From Verrucomicrobiota bacterium (lineage in GTDB: Bacteria; Verrucomicrobiota; Verrucomicrobiia; Verrucomicrobiales; DEV007): DNA of 64,000 nt. The translations under genes and the position numbers were made by a program. The stretch is from NCBI GenBank assembly GCA_020630975.1, contig JAHDID010000003.1, forward strand, positions 76,474-140,473, read 5' to 3'. Below, piece by piece: positions 54,416 through 62,708 of this stretch. Under the pieces are notes generated by a model. It ran no database searches. It saw nothing but the letters and a program-made list of their open reading frames with translations, and was not told the DNA's origin. The first letter of the stretch is position 1, and every line of letters starts with the position of its first letter.

Positions 54416-55324
54416 CTAGAAATCTTGCTCGCGCCAGGATACGAGACTAGCGCCATTGGGATTGTCGTCCTCTTCCAGAAATGCGTGACTCACTAGGAAT
54501 CGATCAATCAAATTCAGCGACGCCTCGAAAGAGGTGGGATCCATATTCAGGTTAAAGAAATTCGAATCGCGGCCCTCAAAGGCATGAAACTCGAAATAGC
54601 CTTTTCGGCGCTCCATTTTTTCGACAAAGTTCTGCGCATCCTCGAGCACTGTGATGTGATCCTCGGTCCCATGGATCATTAGGATCGGAGATTTGGAGGA
54701 GTGATCGACGAGATTTGATAGGCTCAGTTTTTTCGCATCGCCAGGGGTATCAGAAAACTGTTTGAAGGTGTGGCTCGATTTTTTGATATCGATCAGAGTG
54801 CTGAGCAGCACGGCCGCATCAGGCTGGTCACTGTAGTCATCGTATTCTTCGTGGCCATCTGGCTTTACTTTCACCCCGCCCATCGTGGTGCAGGCAGCGA
54901 TATTGGCTCCAGCTCCAGCTCCGCATACGGTCACTCGATCGGGGTCGATATGGAGCTGCTCAGCGTGGCTACGGGTGCAGCGCACAGCTGCTAGTCCATC
55001 GCGATACGATAGCATAGGGGTAGACAGCGGGTGGCTTTTGCGGGTGCGATACTCGACCAGACCACAGACCGCACCTCGCTCGACAAAGTGAAGGGCCTGG
55101 GGCGCGAATTGCACGACATTGCCGCGATCCCAGCCGCTATTGAAAAAGAATAGGATGACGGGGCGCTGAGGGGTATCGCTATCGATCTCTGCAGCATTGC
55201 CTTCTGGCCGGAAAAAATGGATCTGCAGATCATCCTCGCCATCGAGCCGGCGATAAGTGATTTGCTGTGCTTGATCGAGCAACTCTCGCTGCTGATCGTT
55301 CATCTTTCCAAAAGAGCCTGCCAT
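54416..55324 (-). CDS. Alpha/beta-hydrolase-fold protein lacking the catalytic serine
   Basis: 302 residues from ATG 55324 (MAGSFGKMNDQQREL). It has esterase/lipase layout: VILFFFNSGWDRGNVVQF for the oxyanion loop, nucleophile elbow DRVTVCGAGAGANIAAC, acid region LMIHGTEDHITVLEDA. The elbow reads GAGAG where GxSxG is expected, and the His region reads EGRDSNFFN where GHGFFN is usual. It is probably non-catalytic or of altered chemistry. Confidence 0.8.
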   Translation of the reverse strand: MAGSFGKMNDQQRELLDQAQQITYRRLDGEDDLQIHFFRPEGNAAEIDSDTPQRPVILFFFNSGWDRGNVVQFAPQALHFVERGAVCGLVEYRTRKSHPLSTPMLSYRDGLAAVRCTRSHAEQLHIDPDRVTVCGAGAGANIAACTTMGGVKVKPDGHEEYDDYSDQPDAAVLLSTLIDIKKSSHTFKQFSDTPGDAKKLSLSNLVDHSSKSPILMIHGTEDHITVLEDAQNFVEKMERRKGYFEFHAFEGRDSNFFNLNMDPTSFEASLNLIDRFLVSHAFLEEDDNPNGASLVSWREQDF

Positions 55325-55457
55325 AATGTGTCTGTGTGAGGGTCCTATAGTCGTAATCGAATAAGAACTGGGCTTCAAGGCTGGATACCAACTCGTTACG
55401 CCAGAAAATATAACTCACCCTATCAAAAACACCTCAGGGATGCTACTCTCTTGCGGG

Positions 55458-56354
55458 ATGCGATCACTACTACTTTTCTTTTTTACCCTCGTCTGCGCTG
55501 TCCTTTTCGCTCCTACGAGCTATAGCCAGGTCGAGATACTCCCACCTGCGCGACCTGAGCCTGGCATGCAGGCCGAGCTAGAGCGCACGTATCAGATGTG
55601 GCGCAGTGCTATGCTCAATAGTAACCTGCAGCAGTGGGAGCGTTCGGTAGCGACCTATCGCAAGGTCTACACTCGCAATCGCATCGTCTCGGAGAAGCAG
55701 CCATTCCCCAGTGCGCTTTTCGAAAGTCCGATCCAGCCGCCCTCTCTGGCAGGTCTGCGACCGCTGGGAGTCTATACCCGCCGCGATACAGCTAGTGCTG
55801 TTTACTTTGGCAAAGCAGACTTCGGTGTCGCAGCGCCAGGCGAGATCAAAGATGTGTTCTTAGTGCTGCGCTTTCTGAAAGAGAACAGTGGGTGGAGATT
55901 CGATAACAACCGTATCGTCAAAATCGGCCCACAGAGCGATGTGCTGCACCAGATCCGTATGCAAGATCTGTCATTTCTCAAAGATCCAGAGTTTCAGCCA
56001 CTCGAATCGGTGCCGCAGATCCCCCAAGCTGTGACCGCTCCGGAGCTGATGGCCGAAGCCTGGGTGACGGCGATCGGCTACGAGGCCGAGATCTACATCA
56101 ATGGAGTGAGCCAGGGGAAAATATCCGACCGCTCGGGTCGCGAGCTGGTGATGGGTGGTGTGCGCCGTGGTATCAATCAGATCTCCATCAAAACTCGCCG
56201 TCTGACAGATGTGAAAGTGGAGCCGAGATTCGGCGTAGCGATCTATGCGGCTAAGGGCCCAGGAGAAAAGGCGAATCGCGTCTTTCAGCTAGCACCTGTG
56301 GCCAAGGTGGATGAGCGCATCGAGATGCGTTTCAACGGTGTGGTGCTGAACTGA
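55458..56354 (+). CDS. Hypothetical secreted protein
   Basis: 298 residues from ATG 55458 with a clear signal peptide (MRSLLLFFFTLVCAVLFAP). No known domain; a charged helix (about 20-60) and beta-rich remainder with AEIYINGVSQGKISD. Likely periplasmic. Its neighbour is an M23 peptidase on the other strand. Confidence 0.65.
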   Translation: MRSLLLFFFTLVCAVLFAPTSYSQVEILPPARPEPGMQAELERTYQMWRSAMLNSNLQQWERSVATYRKVYTRNRIVSEKQPFPSALFESPIQPPSLAGLRPLGVYTRRDTASAVYFGKADFGVAAPGEIKDVFLVLRFLKENSGWRFDNNRIVKIGPQSDVLHQIRMQDLSFLKDPEFQPLESVPQIPQAVTAPELMAEAWVTAIGYEAEIYINGVSQGKISDRSGRELVMGGVRRGINQISIKTRRLTDVKVEPRFGVAIYAAKGPGEKANRVFQLAPVAKVDERIEMRFNGVVLN

Positions 56355-56383
56355 TAGTCAGTTAGCAGGCGGGCGCCCCCAGT

Positions 56384-57172
56384 CTATCGGCCGAGGATGC
56401 TATCGAGCACGCTCTTGGATTTGGCCGGTGTGGCATTCTCTGGCTCAGTCTCCTGGGAGATGACCGAGCCCGCTGTCTGTGAGACTGCTGGGCGAGTCGA
56501 TCCGGCTGTGGCCAGTTCGGGAGCCGATATATCTTTCACATAGACCTTGTTAGGATTGCTACGCTGGAAGGTATTGATAGGTACTCGCACCATTCGTGAT
56601 TCGTAGCGGAGGCGTTTGTACTTTTTCATGAAGCTACGCGGATCCTCATAGGTGGCATAAGTCTTGGGGTAGAGGTCGCGGCGCATGCCCACGCGCAGAT
56701 CTTTGCGGATCTCGTAATGCAGGTGTGCGGTGTACATATTGTACGGTCCCCTGCCGATGGTGCCGATCTTTTGGCCGCGCGTCACGCGGTCGCCGACTTT
56801 GTTTAGCCGCACATCTAGGTGGCCATAGAGCGAATCAACAAAGGAGATCTGGCCATTTTTGCCCCGATAGGCATGCCGGATGATGATAACATTGCCCCAG
56901 CCGCGCTTGTAGTCTTCGGAAAAGATCACCACCCCATTGGCCGTGGAGTAGACGGGGTCGCCCAGATCGGTGTTGCCTCCGCCTGTGCCATTCCAGTCCT
57001 CGCCTAGATGGGCTTTGGCGGTGAAGCCGCGATACACGTAGTACTTATATCCATCTGGCTTGCCCACTGGGTGGTCGAAACCATCGGCCAGCTGCACAGT
57101 GGTGTAAGACTGGGCGTAGCCACTCAGCAGTCCTGCCAGGCCTAGACAGCAGTAGAGACAAATCGCACGCAT
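56384..57172 (-). CDS. M23-family peptidoglycan endopeptidase
   Basis: 262 residues from ATG 57172, with signal peptide (AICLYCCLGLAGLLSGYAQ). LytM zinc site: AKAHLGEDWNG supplies His and Asp, YTAHLHYEIRKD the HxH. The C-terminus is a Ser/Thr/Pro-rich tail. It cleaves peptide crosslinks or acts as a regulator in the periplasm. Confidence 0.88.
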   Translation of the reverse strand: MRAICLYCCLGLAGLLSGYAQSYTTVQLADGFDHPVGKPDGYKYYVYRGFTAKAHLGEDWNGTGGGNTDLGDPVYSTANGVVIFSEDYKRGWGNVIIIRHAYRGKNGQISFVDSLYGHLDVRLNKVGDRVTRGQKIGTIGRGPYNMYTAHLHYEIRKDLRVGMRRDLYPKTYATYEDPRSFMKKYKRLRYESRMVRVPINTFQRSNPNKVYVKDISAPELATAGSTRPAVSQTAGSVISQETEPENATPAKSKSVLDSILGR

Positions 57173-57246
57173 GATAAATCCGGGGCTAAAATGAGGAGAG
57201 GAGGAGTAAGCCATGCATAGGCCAAACGCCTCCCGCTAGACCATCA

Positions 57247-58050
57247 TTAGCTAAAAAACTGAAAATAGCAAAAAGCCGCAATACCCGCGACGAAGCAGTA
57301 GATGCCGAAGTACTCGAATTTGCCCTTACGGATCGACTCGAGCACGGCAAATATCGCAATCAGGCCGGAGATAAAGGCCACCGCTGCTCCGGCGATGTAG
57401 GGGCCGAGGAGAGAAGCCTCGACATTGCCGATGTCTTTTACCTCCAGCACGGTCGCAGCTGCGATGGCAGGGATCGCCATGAGAAAGGAGAACTCGGCGG
57501 CAGCAGAGCTCTTGGTGCGGGCCAGCATACCCGACACGATCGTAGAGCCCGAACGGGAGATCCCCGGTAGGATCGCGAATGCCTGGCCGATCCCCATGGC
57601 GATCGCCGACTTCAGCGTGACATCCTCTGTGCTTTTGCCCTTTTTCGCCAAAATCCTAGGTAGGAAAAGCAAAGCGCCAGTTACCAGCAGCAGCAGCGCT
57701 ACGATCGAGGGCTTTTCATACACGCCAGTGAAGGAGTCTTTCAGTGGTGAGAATCCTACAATCGCAGCTGGAATACTGGCAATCATCAGAAACACGATCA
57801 TCCGGCGCTCGCGAGCATACTCTTCTTTAAATGGTGGAATGATCGATAGCACCATCCGCCACAGCGTCTTCCAGAAGTAAATCACCACGGAAAGCAGGGT
57901 GCCGAAGTGAACTAAAATCTCAAAAGTGACACCTTCGTCGGTCACTCCGAGCAGTTTTTGAGTGAGTACGAGGTGCCCAGAAGAGGAAACGGGAAGAAAT
58001 TCTGTCAGTCCCTGGACTAGACCCAGGATGATCGCTTGGAGCCAATTCAT
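57247..58050 (-). CDS. uppP: Undecaprenyl-diphosphatase
   Basis: 267 residues, about eight membrane helices. GLVQGLTEFLPVSSSGHLVL and LPGISRSGSTIVSGML are the two catalytic signatures of UppP/BacA. It recycles the lipid carrier of peptidoglycan synthesis and can give bacitracin resistance. Confidence 0.96.
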   Translation of the reverse strand: MNWLQAIILGLVQGLTEFLPVSSSGHLVLTQKLLGVTDEGVTFEILVHFGTLLSVVIYFWKTLWRMVLSIIPPFKEEYARERRMIVFLMIASIPAAIVGFSPLKDSFTGVYEKPSIVALLLLVTGALLFLPRILAKKGKSTEDVTLKSAIAMGIGQAFAILPGISRSGSTIVSGMLARTKSSAAAEFSFLMAIPAIAAATVLEVKDIGNVEASLLGPYIAGAAVAFISGLIAIFAVLESIRKGKFEYFGIYCFVAGIAAFCYFQFFS

Positions 58051-58728
58051 TGAGAAAATAAGGATAGTATAAAGCTAGAAGAACTCTAAATCTTACAATT
58101 CAGTAATATCAGCTGGCATCACCAAAACAGCTAGATTCGAGTCGAAATGCGATACCACCTACTGTCACAATATCAATCTCGAAGAGAAAGAATGCGCTCC
58201 ACCTTTGACGCAGCTGAATAAGGTAACTCGACTAACATTTATACCAACCACAGTAAGCTAGTTGCACCACGAAAGAGAATAGCCCCTATAATTATAGCAC
58301 TCTGAGCTACTAGTAGAAGCCTAACCAAAGCAAAACAGTGGTTTCCCCAAGCCATCGGACCCTAGAAATTATGGCTGTGCTAGGGCGATATATTTAGGAG
58401 GCCTATCTATCAGTAATGGTACTCTTAATCGATATTACTTGCTTATAGTAGAAGATTAACGACTATTGTGGAAATACGAAGATGCGGAGGTAATTGAGTC
58501 CCCTTAAAGGTTCGCTTCCGTATACTGAGTCTAGTGAAAATTTAAAAACCCCTTCTCACAAGAGAATCTCAGGAGTGAGGTTTTTTTCATTTTTCACTTG
58601 TTATTATAGTGACCATGCATTTTATTAGAAACATGCATGGAAATTGGAATTTTTTATTGAAATTATAACTAGCCAGTCTCCTGTTATTCACCCTTAGTAT
58701 CGTACAAAGTAAACAAACCAGAATTATC
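58051..58728. other. 678-bp stretch without a recognised gene
   Basis: AT-rich sequence with no convincing coding frame on either strand. It ends in a terminator-like hairpin at 58545-58587, so a small RNA or untranslated transcript is possible. The promoter of the HTH-receiver gene should lie after 58590. Confidence 0.5.
58545..58587 (+). terminator. Terminator-like structure in gene-free region
   Basis: Outer AAAACC/GGTTTT and inner TTCTC-ACAA-GAGAA pairings followed by a T7 run. There is no protein gene upstream that it could serve on this strand. Confidence 0.6.
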
Positions 58729-59289
58729 ATGTCAGAAGAAGATGCCCCAGAATTGATGACAGTGAAGGAGACCGCAGAGTATCTGAGGATTCCTCTCCCC
58801 ACTGTGTATTATCTCGTTCAGCGTGGCCAGCTACCAGCTATCCAGATTGGTGGACGTTGGAGGATCAAGCGCAGTCTTCTCGACCGCGACATCCTAAAGA
58901 CCGACGAAGGTGGTCAGCCTACAGTACTAGTCGTGGATGATGATCCTGCACTACAGACTCTTTTTAAGCAGTTCCTCAAGAAGGCAGGTTTCGGCCGCAT
59001 CGTAGTAGGAACTGGTGGCGAGGCTCTCACTTATGCAGAGAAGCAGCGCTTCGACTTGGTCTTCCTCGACCTCAAGCTTCCTGATATCCCAGGTGACGAG
59101 CTCTACGCTAAGCTAAAGGCACAGTATCCAGATCTACCGATCGTTATCATTACTGGTTACCCAGACAGTGATATCCTCACCAAGATCTTGGCTAGCGGCC
59201 CTGTCACAGTGATCAAGAAGCCAATCGAATACGATCAACTCAACCAGACCGTCAAGCAGCTCGGACACAAAGGTGCCGAAGGTATCTAA
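58729..59289 (+). CDS. Excisionase-type HTH fused to response-regulator receiver
   Basis: 186 residues. Residues 8-55 are an excisionase/MerR-like DNA-binding domain (LMTVKETAEYLRIPLPTVYYL then GGRWRIKRSLLD). Residues 65-180 are a receiver with acidic pocket Asp70/Asp71, phosphoacceptor Asp114 in VFLDLKLPD, switch Thr142 and Lys164 in VIKKP. The order DNA-binding first, receiver second is the reverse of common response regulators. No kinase gene is adjacent. Confidence 0.88.
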   Translation: MSEEDAPELMTVKETAEYLRIPLPTVYYLVQRGQLPAIQIGGRWRIKRSLLDRDILKTDEGGQPTVLVVDDDPALQTLFKQFLKKAGFGRIVVGTGGEALTYAEKQRFDLVFLDLKLPDIPGDELYAKLKAQYPDLPIVIITGYPDSDILTKILASGPVTVIKKPIEYDQLNQTVKQLGHKGAEGI

Positions 59290-59304
59290 GTCAGAGTGAC
59301 GCCG

Positions 59305-59332
59305 AAAAAGGAAAGATCGTTTTTCCTTTTTT
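59305..59332 (+). terminator. Terminator after HTH-receiver gene
   Basis: AAAAAGGAAA-GATCG-(T)TTTCCTTTTTT stem with T-run. Confidence 0.8.
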
Positions 59333-59334
59333 AG

Positions 59335-59392
59335 AAAACGGGTGTTTCATTTCTCCTGCCTCGAGTGGGAGATTATGAAACACCGTTTTTTT
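59335..59392 (+). promoter_or_regulatory. Strong hairpin over the start codon of the thioesterase gene
   Basis: AAAACGGGTGTTTCAT pairs with ATGAAACACCGTTTT (one bulged G) and inner TCTCC with GGAGA. The right arm contains both the Shine-Dalgarno-like GGGAG and the gene's ATG (59375). It runs into T8, which is also coding (Phe-Phe). It looks like a terminator and would also hide the start. Confidence 0.8.
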
Positions 59393-59854
59393 TATCGTCG
59401 TAGAGTGGAGTTTTCCGAGACCGATGCCGCTGGCATCATGCACTTTGCGAATTTCTTCCGCTTTATGGAGGCGGCCGAGCATGCCTTTTACCGCGAGCTC
59501 GGATTTTCCGTCCATCCGTTTAGCGATGATGATCGCCCCGGAGAGGCTGCCGAGGAGAAGGTGGGCTGGCCTCGGGTGCACGCATCGGCCGACTACCGCA
59601 AGCCGCTCAAGTTCGAAGAAGTGGTCGAGATCGAGCTGCTCGTCGAGGAGATCCGCAATAAGACGGTGCATTATTACTTCCGCTTCTGGAAGCATCCCGA
59701 CGACTCAGACAAAAGATGTGTCGCCGCCACCGGCCGATTCACTGCCGTGTGCGTATCCTTCGATGCCGAGACGCGCCGGATGAAAGGGGTTGCCATCCCA
59801 GACGATGTGCGCGACAAAATCGAAGCCTGTCCGCCGAGTCTACTCGACGACTGA
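59375..59854 (+). CDS. Acyl-CoA thioesterase, 4-hydroxybenzoyl-CoA thioesterase type
   Basis: 159 residues from ATG 59375 (MKHRFFYRRRVEF). Hotdog fold: VEFSETDAAGIMHFANFFRFMEAAEH carries the catalytic Asp of YbgC-like enzymes, and VHASADYRKPLKFEE the following strand. It hydrolyses an acyl-CoA thioester; the substrate is unknown. Expression should be limited by the hairpin covering its start. Confidence 0.85.
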   Translation: MKHRFFYRRRVEFSETDAAGIMHFANFFRFMEAAEHAFYRELGFSVHPFSDDDRPGEAAEEKVGWPRVHASADYRKPLKFEEVVEIELLVEEIRNKTVHYYFRFWKHPDDSDKRCVAATGRFTAVCVSFDAETRRMKGVAIPDDVRDKIEACPPSLLDD

Positions 59855-59886
59855 GCTGCTAACCTTCATCCAAAGGTGCCACACAC

Positions 59887-60462
59887 ATGTCGCTTTCTTC
59901 TATCGAGCCATTTTTAGCTATGGGAACTTACAGCTGGTTGATCTTCGCCCTGGGTACAGTCGTCACTTGGGGGCTCTACGGTATCTTTCTCCACTCCGGC
60001 CAGGTCGGCATGCAGGACGCTGCCAATGGCCGCTACAAAGCGTTTCTCTTTGTCGGAGTGGCTTACTTCCTGACAGCAGTGCTCGCACCGCTAGCCATCC
60101 TGATCGCTCGTGGGGCTGACTGGAATTTCCCTGCCAAGGGTCTCTGGCTCTCTTTGATCGCCGGTATCCTAGGAGCTATCGGTGCCTTCTTCGTACTGCT
60201 CTCTCTCGGTGCCCTCTTCGCTCAAGGCAACAAGAGTGCTCCAGCGATTGTCATGTCCATCATTTTCGCAGGCGCTCCCGTGGTGAATGCGATCGTCTCT
60301 CTCACCATGCACCCGCCAGCGGGTGGCATCGGCGCATTGCGCTGGCAGTTTGTCTTGGGTATTTTGATGGCAGCGTTCGGCGGCTTCCTAGTGACCAAGT
60401 TCAAACCTGCTCCCGGTGCGCCAGCCAAGAAACCGCCTGCTGCAGAAGTGGAAAAGGCGTGA
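59887..60462 (+). CDS. Hypothetical membrane protein, DMT/EamA-like half
   Basis: 191 residues with about five membrane helices (12-35, 52-75, 90-110, 120-145 and 155-170) and a Pro/Lys/Ala-rich tail. The pattern GIFLHSGQVGM, then LGAIGAFFVLLSLG and GAPVVNAIVSLTMHPP, then GALRWQFVLGILMAAFGGFLV, is like one half of an EamA-type transporter. Substrate unknown. Confidence 0.6.
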   Translation: MSLSSIEPFLAMGTYSWLIFALGTVVTWGLYGIFLHSGQVGMQDAANGRYKAFLFVGVAYFLTAVLAPLAILIARGADWNFPAKGLWLSLIAGILGAIGAFFVLLSLGALFAQGNKSAPAIVMSIIFAGAPVVNAIVSLTMHPPAGGIGALRWQFVLGILMAAFGGFLVTKFKPAPGAPAKKPPAAEVEKA

Positions 60463-60519
60463 AGCCAAGCAATGGCTAGGAGTTTTCTGAAATGCTACCA
60501 GCCTGTGGTATGTTCCTAA

Positions 60520-61107
60520 ATGTCCGATCCGGCTCGTAAATCAGAATACATATCGGTCGAGAGCTACTATCACATAGAATCGACTGCCGAAGGGCGCAGC
60601 GATTATTATGATGGTGAGATGTTTGCCATGGCCGGTGGCACTACGGCACATGCTCGTATTGGCACGAACCTAACGATCGCTTTGGGTAATGCTCTGAAGG
60701 GGAAGAGTTGTGAACCTTTTAATCAAGATCAACGGATCAAATCAGAAGAAACAGGACTGCGCATTTATCCAGATGCGAGTGTGTTTTGCGAGCCGTTGAT
60801 TTACGACGATGAAGATCCTCAAAATCATACGGCTATCAATCCGACTGCACTATTTGAGGTGCTGGCGGAGAGTACCGAAGCCTACGATCGAGGCTTCAAG
60901 TTTGAGTGCTTCCGAAAGTGCTCTCCTCTATCGGTCTACATGTTGATCGCCCAAGATAGGCCTCACGTGGAGATGTTCGTTAGAAATGGCGATGGGGTTT
61001 GGCAGTTAATTGATGTGACTGGTATCGACCAGTCGATTGAGATCCCGGTGATCGACGTGAAACTGCAATTGTCGGATCTGTACGAGCGAGTGGAGTTTAC
61101 GAAGTGA
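60520..61107 (+). CDS. Uma2-family putative nuclease-fold protein, second copy
   Basis: 195 residues. SDYYDGEMFAMAGGTTAHAR, LRIYPDASVFCEP, FEVLAESTEAYDRGFKFECF and SVYMLIAQD fit the Uma2 core. It is only distantly similar to the protein at 49616, so not a recent duplication. Confidence 0.85.
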   Translation: MSDPARKSEYISVESYYHIESTAEGRSDYYDGEMFAMAGGTTAHARIGTNLTIALGNALKGKSCEPFNQDQRIKSEETGLRIYPDASVFCEPLIYDDEDPQNHTAINPTALFEVLAESTEAYDRGFKFECFRKCSPLSVYMLIAQDRPHVEMFVRNGDGVWQLIDVTGIDQSIEIPVIDVKLQLSDLYERVEFTK

Positions 61108-61182
61108 AACTTCGTGGAAGGCTGTTGATTGGCGCATATTTTTGCTACCCGCATCTCCACTTGGCCGCTACCGTAGGCACCG

Positions 61183-62232
61183 ATGAGTAGCCCTGACACA
61201 CCGAGTAGCCCGCCACCTATCCCCACCTCAGACACTCCAGCCGCCCACCAGCAGGAAAAGGACATGGTGGACATGCTGAAAAACGCGCACTCTGCGATCG
61301 ACGCCGAAGTCTCCAAAGTCATCGTGGGGCAGAAGGATGTCATCGAGCAAATGCTCATCGCTATGCTCTCAGGCGGTCACTGTCTACTCACTGGTGCGCC
61401 GGGCCTAGCGAAGACTCTACTGGTCAGCACACTAGGTAAAGTCTTCGATCTCAGTTTTCGCCGTATCCAGTTCACACCAGATCTGATGCCATCCGATATC
61501 ACCGGTACCGAGATCCTCGAGGAAAAGCCGGGCGGTGGTCGTGAGCTCACCTTTAGCAAAGGCCCCATTTTCGCCAACATCATCCTCGCCGACGAGATCA
61601 ACCGGACACCGCCCAAAACTCAAGCGGCTCTGCTCGAGGCGATGCAGGAGAAACAAGTCACGGCTGCCGGCACCACCTTTGAGCTAGAGAAGCCATTCTT
61701 CGTGCTCGCCACGCAGAACCCGATCGAGATGGAGGGTACCTACCCGCTGCCCGAGGCTCAGCTCGATCGCTTCATGTTCAATATCCACGTCGATTACCTC
61801 AGCGAAGACGACGAGGTATCCGTAGTGCTACAGACCACAGCTCCTGAGCAGGAGACTGTTGAGCCGCTATTCAGCGCTGAGGATCTGCTGAAGTGTCACG
61901 ATGTGGTGCGCCGCGTACCGATCGCTGAGGATGTGGTGCGCTACGCTGTGCGCTTAGCCGCGCACTCTCGCCCAGGTAGCGAAGGGACAGATGACTTCAT
62001 CAATGAGTGGGTCAGCTGGGGTGCTGGCACACGAGCCGCTCAGTATCTGGTGCTAGGCGGCAAGACCCGCGCACTGCTAGAAGGCCGCGCCCATGTCACC
62101 CGCGACGATATCGATGCCATGGCTCTACCTGTGCTCCGCCACCGCGTGCTGGTGAACTACCGCGCCGAGGCCGAGGGCATCACAGTGGAGAACGTCGTCG
62201 AGAAGCTCACCGATCTAGCCAAGAAAGCGTGA
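61183..62232 (+). CDS. MoxR-family AAA+ ATPase
   Basis: 349 residues. Walker A LLTGAPGLAKTLLVSTL, Walker B NIILADEINRTPPKTQAALLEAMQE, sensor FFVLATQNPIEMEGTYPLPEAQLDRF. A chaperone-like ATPase usually followed by DUF58 and VWA genes. Here a GxxExxY cassette and a sulfatase follow instead, so the usual operon is interrupted or absent. Confidence 0.93.
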   Translation: MSSPDTPSSPPPIPTSDTPAAHQQEKDMVDMLKNAHSAIDAEVSKVIVGQKDVIEQMLIAMLSGGHCLLTGAPGLAKTLLVSTLGKVFDLSFRRIQFTPDLMPSDITGTEILEEKPGGGRELTFSKGPIFANIILADEINRTPPKTQAALLEAMQEKQVTAAGTTFELEKPFFVLATQNPIEMEGTYPLPEAQLDRFMFNIHVDYLSEDDEVSVVLQTTAPEQETVEPLFSAEDLLKCHDVVRRVPIAEDVVRYAVRLAAHSRPGSEGTDDFINEWVSWGAGTRAAQYLVLGGKTRALLEGRAHVTRDDIDAMALPVLRHRVLVNYRAEAEGITVENVVEKLTDLAKKA

Positions 62233-62243
62233 TCAAATATCGC

Positions 62244-62267
62244 ACGCAGAGCCGCGGAGACGCAGAG
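62244..62267 (+). repeat. Left inverted repeat of GxxExxY cassette
   Basis: ACGCAGAGCCGCGGAGACGC and the next AGAG, 24 bp, matches the reverse complement of 62666-62689 at 22 of 24 positions. Sits 12 bp after the moxR stop. Confidence 0.85.
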
Positions 62268-62275
62268 GCTTGCCG

Positions 62276-62659
62276 ATGGAGGTAAATGAGATAACTGGGA
62301 TTGTGGTTGATCGCTGTATTGCGATTCACAAGGAGTTGGGTCCTGGATTATTGGAGTCGGTTTATCAGCGCATCTTGGCATACGAGCTTCGTAAAGCTGG
62401 ATTATCAGTGGAAACAGAGGTGCCAATTTCGGTAGAATGGGATGGGCGAGTTATTGATGAAAGCTTTCGAGCCGATATCATCTTCGCAGGCAAAGTTCTA
62501 CTAGAACTCAAATCTGTTGAAGACACTCTCCCGGTTCATCAGAAGCAAACGCTGACCTATCTAAAGCTGTCCAAAATACAAATCGGCCTGCTCATCAATT
62601 TTGGCGAACCCCTCCTCAAACACGGCATCCACAGAATCGCCAATGACTTCCATCCGTAA
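62276..62659 (+). CDS. GxxExxY protein (PD-(D/E)XK nuclease-like)
   Basis: 127 residues from ATG 62276 (MEVNEITGIVVDRCIAIHKE). The name motif is GPGLLESVYQ; SFRADIIFAGKVLLELKSVE is the D..ExK nuclease-like core. The family has no established function. It is framed by 24-bp inverted repeats and looks like a small mobile or selfish cassette inserted between moxR and the sulfatase. Confidence 0.88.
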   Translation: MEVNEITGIVVDRCIAIHKELGPGLLESVYQRILAYELRKAGLSVETEVPISVEWDGRVIDESFRADIIFAGKVLLELKSVEDTLPVHQKQTLTYLKLSKIQIGLLINFGEPLLKHGIHRIANDFHP

Positions 62660-62665
62660 AAAAAT

Positions 62666-62689
62666 CTCTGCGCCTCAGCGGCTCTGCGT
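62666..62689 (-). repeat. Right inverted repeat of GxxExxY cassette
   Basis: CTCTGCGCCTCAGCGGCTCT and the next GCGT, inverted partner of 62244-62267. Lies 6 bp after the GxxExxY stop. Confidence 0.85.
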
Positions 62690-62708
62690 GAGACTTTCTT
62701 CTCTGCCT

